Shown here piece by piece: positions 6,250-9,138 of a stretch of DNA of 9,138 bases (position 1 is its first letter; every line of letters begins with the position of its first letter). The stretch comes from Candidatus Heimdallarchaeota archaeon. Its GTDB lineage: Archaea > Asgardarchaeota > Heimdallarchaeia > Heimdallarchaeales > Heimdallarchaeaceae. The stretch lies in assembly GCA_023139025.1 (NCBI GenBank), contig JAGLOH010000060.1, positions 1 through 9,138 of the forward strand, read 5' to 3'. The notes beneath the pieces were generated by a model, which had not been told where the DNA came from, did not search any database, and saw nothing but the letters and a program-made list of their open reading frames with translations. A program made the position numbers and the translations under genes.

Positions 6250-7056
6250 TTATTCAATAAACTCAGATATCTCATCATCGTTGTCCACTGGTACTGTAGT
6301 TTCATCCTTAATTTTCGGCAAAATTGCATTCATTCTTGTTAGGATAATCGTATAGAGGATTGCTACGACAATAAGTGAAGGACGAATTATGAATTCAGCT
6401 ATAGTATTTGGGGGAATTATGAAATAAATTATCATTGAATATAAACCTGCAAATAAAACTAGAATCAGTATTGAAATTAAGGGCCAAAACATCTTTTTAA
6501 TAAGTATCCACCACTTCTGAAGCACATCAAGCTCTTTAACAGATACGCGTTCAAAATCAGTTAAGATTAAATTGTCTTCATAGTGTTTCACTTGTTCTAT
6601 TGCGTAATCTCCAGTTGGTAAAATGTAAAATCTTTCTTGAGAATAGAATTCCAGAAAGAACATAGATAGGAGTAATCTCAAGGCTATGCAAATCCCTGCG
6701 GATACTTGGTAAATTATGATATCAATTCTGCCAAGTGTATCTGGGAAAAACATGGAGTTTACATTTGCAAGTAATAGAGAAAATGCTGTACCCAAAATAA
6801 AGAAAATTCCGAAACTTAATTCATTTTTGAGATTCAAATCTCCACCCCTGAATAAATCAATCATCAGGTTGATAATGCCTATTATTAACCAGATTGTAAA
6901 AACATATACATTCAAACTTATAGCTGACTGTAAAATTATTATTGCTATTGCTATCACCCCAAATAGATGATGACAAAATACCATAATCTGAGAACCAGGA
7001 GCTGTTTTCTTGGTTTTTTTCCAATCAGCCTCAAAGACTTTATCCCTTATTCTCAT
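6250..7056 (-). CDS. Six-helix membrane protein of the MoxR-DUF58 operon, unknown function
   Basis: I do not recognise this family. The 268-aa protein has a basic N-terminus (MRIRDK, then KKTKK at 13-17), about six hydrophobic helices (roughly 28-46, 49-67, 81-97, 112-136, 188-214, 224-241), a hydrophilic cytoplasmic-looking loop at about 138-185 and an acidic C-terminal tail (DNDDEISEFIE). Both ends should face the cytoplasm with six passes. There are no obvious transporter or enzyme motifs. The ATG follows the DUF58 stop by one base (TAA-A-ATG), and an AGGG about 6 nt upstream, in the last codons of the DUF58 gene, could be its SD. The tight linkage implies expression with, and probably a physical role beside, the MoxR/DUF58 pair; it may fill the place of the small membrane proteins often found in such operons. 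Confidence 0.6.
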   Translation of the reverse strand: MRIRDKVFEADWKKTKKTAPGSQIMVFCHHLFGVIAIAIIILQSAISLNVYVFTIWLIIGIINLMIDLFRGGDLNLKNELSFGIFFILGTAFSLLLANVNSMFFPDTLGRIDIIIYQVSAGICIALRLLLSMFFLEFYSQERFYILPTGDYAIEQVKHYEDNLILTDFERVSVKELDVLQKWWILIKKMFWPLISILILVLFAGLYSMIIYFIIPPNTIAEFIIRPSLIVVAILYTIILTRMNAILPKIKDETTVPVDNDDEISEFIE

Positions 7057-7057
7057 T

Positions 7058-8449
7058 TTATCGCCCTAATGCTTCTTGTACTAATCTATGTGATGGGGAA
7101 TATTTATTCATCAACTTATAAAGTGACAAAATTATGTTATCTTCATACCCATTAATATCCACATAATCACCACCAACTGAATATAGAATTCGTCTAATTT
7201 CAGCTTCTCTCTTCAGATATTCATCTCTCACTAAACTAGGAAAGACATTATCTATGATATCTCTATATTCAATATTCTGAGCTTCATTAGCTATCCATTC
7301 AGATGAAGCAAGAATATTGAAATCCATAGTAGAAAAATTAACGAATATTACTCTGCTCCCCATAGAATGAAGCAAATGTAACCCTTGAAGTTTCTTTTTT
7401 AAATCACCTTCCAGATCAGAAAATATTATAGCTATTGAATGATTCAATTGATTGTTTCTGGTGAATTTCACAGCATTGATAAAATTACTTTCAACCCCAA
7501 GGGGCTCAATGTCAAATAAATTCAACATTAATCTCAATTCATTTCTCCCAACTTGGGGTACAATGAATCTACTAACATTGTCCCCATATGCTATCACTGC
7601 CAAATCATGGCTTGTCCCTCTGATGAGCGAGGAAACTTCAACAGCAGAAGATAAAGAGTGTTCAAATTTAGGACCAAACATAGTACTTCCTAAATCAAGG
7701 TATATTAGGAAGTGAAGATTTCTTTCATCTTCATATTCTCTGGTAATCAATTTGTCATGTCTTGCAGTAGCAAACCAGTCTATGTGTTTTACTTCATCCC
7801 CTGGGAGGTAATCACGAAGTGCAAAGAATTCATCACCGCGACCCTTAACCCTTTGAGCAAATTCATGAACCATTTTAAGAAGAAGTTCTTTCTTAGTTTT
7901 CCATGGTATATTGATACGTGGTCTTTGGGGAAGCACCTTTATTGCAGTAATTTCTCTCAGAATTCTTAGATTTTTGAACAGCTGTTGATGAGGTCCTACA
8001 GCTATTTCTATTGGTCCAATTTCTGCATTTCCTCTACGAACTGCCAATAATATCCATACGATTTTCTGTGTTTGATCGGATTCTAATTTTAGATATAATT
8101 GATCTGGTATGTTGATACTTTGGAAGTGATATGAAAATCGCAACGTGGTTTTAATCCTAATTGTTTTTTTCGAACAATTGGTCAGATTTACTGCAACAGC
8201 GAGTAAACCTCTACTCCTTAGATACTCTTTTGATATTCTCACATCAACATCAAAAGAAACATCTTGTGTTGTTAGGTAGTGAACAAATGCAGAAGCTATT
8301 ACTAACCAGAAAAGAAGACCTGGAATAATTAAGAGATAGTTATCAATAGATAAACCTAGAACTATAGACAAACTTCCCAAAAGGATGAATATACGTCCAT
8401 TCTTTGTTAGTTCAAAGATTTTTTCCTCTTCCATGGTTAACTTCCTCAT
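7058..8449 (-). CDS. DUF58 / von Willebrand A-like membrane protein, MoxR partner
   Basis: DUF58 proteins pair with MoxR AAA+ ATPases and are thought to help assemble or activate membrane or surface complexes. Two helices (about 19-35 and 38-57) anchor the 463-aa protein; a beta-rich segment (about 62-175) follows. The DUF58 signature is clear at 203-233: GRGDEFFALRDYLPGD, then HIDW (222-225) and ATARHDKL (227-234). A vWA-type fold covers about 246-430. Its metal site (MIDAS) reads D252-L-G254-S-T256 where DxSxS is usual, so the first Ser is Gly and the second Thr; D345 of FSDLEGD would be the later acidic ligand. Metal binding may be weakened. The gene starts 7 nt after the MoxR stop. A second ATG at 8434 (residue 6, MEEEKIFEL) has an SD-like GAGG 9 nt upstream whereas the first ATG has none, so translation may begin there. 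Confidence 0.9.
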   Translation of the reverse strand: MRKLTMEEEKIFELTKNGRIFILLGSLSIVLGLSIDNYLLIIPGLLFWLVIASAFVHYLTTQDVSFDVDVRISKEYLRSRGLLAVAVNLTNCSKKTIRIKTTLRFSYHFQSINIPDQLYLKLESDQTQKIVWILLAVRRGNAEIGPIEIAVGPHQQLFKNLRILREITAIKVLPQRPRINIPWKTKKELLLKMVHEFAQRVKGRGDEFFALRDYLPGDEVKHIDWFATARHDKLITREYEDERNLHFLIYLDLGSTMFGPKFEHSLSSAVEVSSLIRGTSHDLAVIAYGDNVSRFIVPQVGRNELRLMLNLFDIEPLGVESNFINAVKFTRNNQLNHSIAIIFSDLEGDLKKKLQGLHLLHSMGSRVIFVNFSTMDFNILASSEWIANEAQNIEYRDIIDNVFPSLVRDEYLKREAEIRRILYSVGGDYVDINGYEDNIILSLYKLMNKYSPSHRLVQEALGR

Positions 8450-8456
8450 GCTTAGG

Positions 8457-9138
8457 TTAAATTACAACTTCAACTTCTGTTAGAATATTTTGTATAATTT
8501 CTGAAACCCTAATTTGTTCAATTTCAGCCTCAGGAGATAGGATCAATCTATGATTCATGACTGGAAAGAAAATAGATTTGATATCATCTGGTTCTACAAA
8601 ATCTCTTCCTCTTATTGCAGCAATTGATCTACTTAATGTTAATAGAGCTATTGAACCTCTAGGGCTTGCGCCCAAAGCTAGAGATGGCACCGATCTTGTA
8701 GCAACAACAAGTTTTGCTATATATTCAATTATCTGATTACTCAAAATTACGCCTCTTTCTATTTCAGCTGATAATTTTTGTAAAGTATCTTTTTTTGTAA
8801 CAGCGTTTACGTCAGCAAACATTTTCTCTTTCTTTTTCAACAGCATAGATATTTCTCCTTGCAGAGAGGGAGGATAAACAGGTATTTTTACAAGGAATCG
8901 GTCTATCTGAGCCTCTGGTAGAGGATAGACTCCGGTACTCTCAATGGGATTTTGAGTCGCAATGACCATGAAAGGTTCTGGAAGTTTGTATGTTTTTTTT
9001 CCTGAAGAAACTTGCTTCTCTTGCATTGCTTCTAAAAGAGCTGATTGTGTCTTTGGAGGACTTCTATTTATTTCATCAGTTAGAAGAATATTGGTAAAAA
9101 CTGGTCCTTCAATGAAATTGAACGAACTTGTTTCTCTT
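8457..9138 (-). CDS. MoxR-family AAA+ ATPase (5' part beyond the right edge)
   Basis: MoxR ATPases use ATP to remodel or load partner proteins, typically DUF58/vWA proteins at the membrane. The reading frame stays open to the window edge, giving 226 visible residues of a protein normally about 310-330 long; the Walker A part is outside. Visible blocks, numbered from the first full codon, are GPVFTNILLTDEINR (11-25, Walker B D21-E22), PPKTQSALLEAMQEKQV (27-43), sensor 1 ATQNP (60-64), PLPEAQIDRF (72-81, Arg-finger region), sensor 2 GASPRGS (156-162) and the lid motif GRDFVEPDDIK with HR downstream. All ATPase residues in the visible part are intact. It is the first visible gene of the operon read leftwards; its promoter is not in the window. 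Starting at the internal Met at 9026 would cut off Walker B, so that start is wrong. Confidence 0.95.
   Translation of the reverse strand, partial: RETSSFNFIEGPVFTNILLTDEINRSPPKTQSALLEAMQEKQVSSGKKTYKLPEPFMVIATQNPIESTGVYPLPEAQIDRFLVKIPVYPPSLQGEISMLLKKKEKMFADVNAVTKKDTLQKLSAEIERGVILSNQIIEYIAKLVVATRSVPSLALGASPRGSIALLTLSRSIAAIRGRDFVEPDDIKSIFFPVMNHRLILSPEAEIEQIRVSEIIQNILTEVEVVI

Noticed and set aside
8457..9026. MoxR gene starting at the internal Met at 9026
   Set aside because: The frame is open upstream to the window edge and encodes GPVFTNILLTDEINR, the conserved Walker B block, so the gene continues beyond the window.
1..9138. CRISPR arrays, tRNA or rRNA genes, insertion sequences
   Set aside because: No regularly spaced direct repeats, cloverleaf-like segments, rRNA-like stretches or transposase with terminal repeats were seen on either strand.

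Overview
This 9.1 kb window is AT-rich (mid-30s % GC on sampled lines) and looks archaeal. Start-codon regions carry TATA-like boxes (TTTATATC, TTAAAATATAA) rather than bacterial -35/-10 pairs, only some genes have Shine-Dalgarno (SD) sequences, and the extracytoplasmic proteins are dense in N-x-S/T sequons, as in glycosylated archaeal surface proteins. An AT-rich, Asgard-like lineage would fit, but that is a guess; nothing here fixes the taxon.

Right part (7058-9138, minus strand): the C-terminal two-thirds of a MoxR-type AAA+ ATPase runs off the right edge. It is followed 7 nt later by a DUF58/von Willebrand A-like membrane protein, then 1 nt later by an unrecognised six-helix membrane protein (6250-7056). 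This is the classic MoxR-DUF58 chaperone module.

Middle (5042-6249): thyX, flavin-dependent thymidylate synthase, is on the plus strand. It converges with the MoxR operon across a 68-bp gap holding a nested palindrome. It diverges from the next minus-strand operon across a 444-bp spacer that holds both promoters and several dyads.

Left part (793-5041, minus strand): a 1013-aa protein has three N-terminal membrane helices and a large ectodomain with a transglutaminase-like fold that lacks all three catalytic residues. One nucleotide after it comes a 401-aa exported beta-rich protein. Transglutaminase proteins normally accompany MoxR-DUF58, so the two minus-strand blocks are probably one functional surface-assembly or remodelling module into which an inverted thyX has been placed.

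Left edge (1-735): a 244-aa nuclease domain of a viral-type terminase large subunit, without its ATPase half, at about 42% GC. It meets the abruptly ending 401-aa surface gene at 736-793. One gene has lost its 5' part and the other its 3' part at the same point, which marks a recombination junction, an integrated virus remnant or an assembly chimera. The most unusual items are this junction, the catalytically dead transglutaminase, and the dyad-rich thyX promoter with a possible 14-codon leader ORF.
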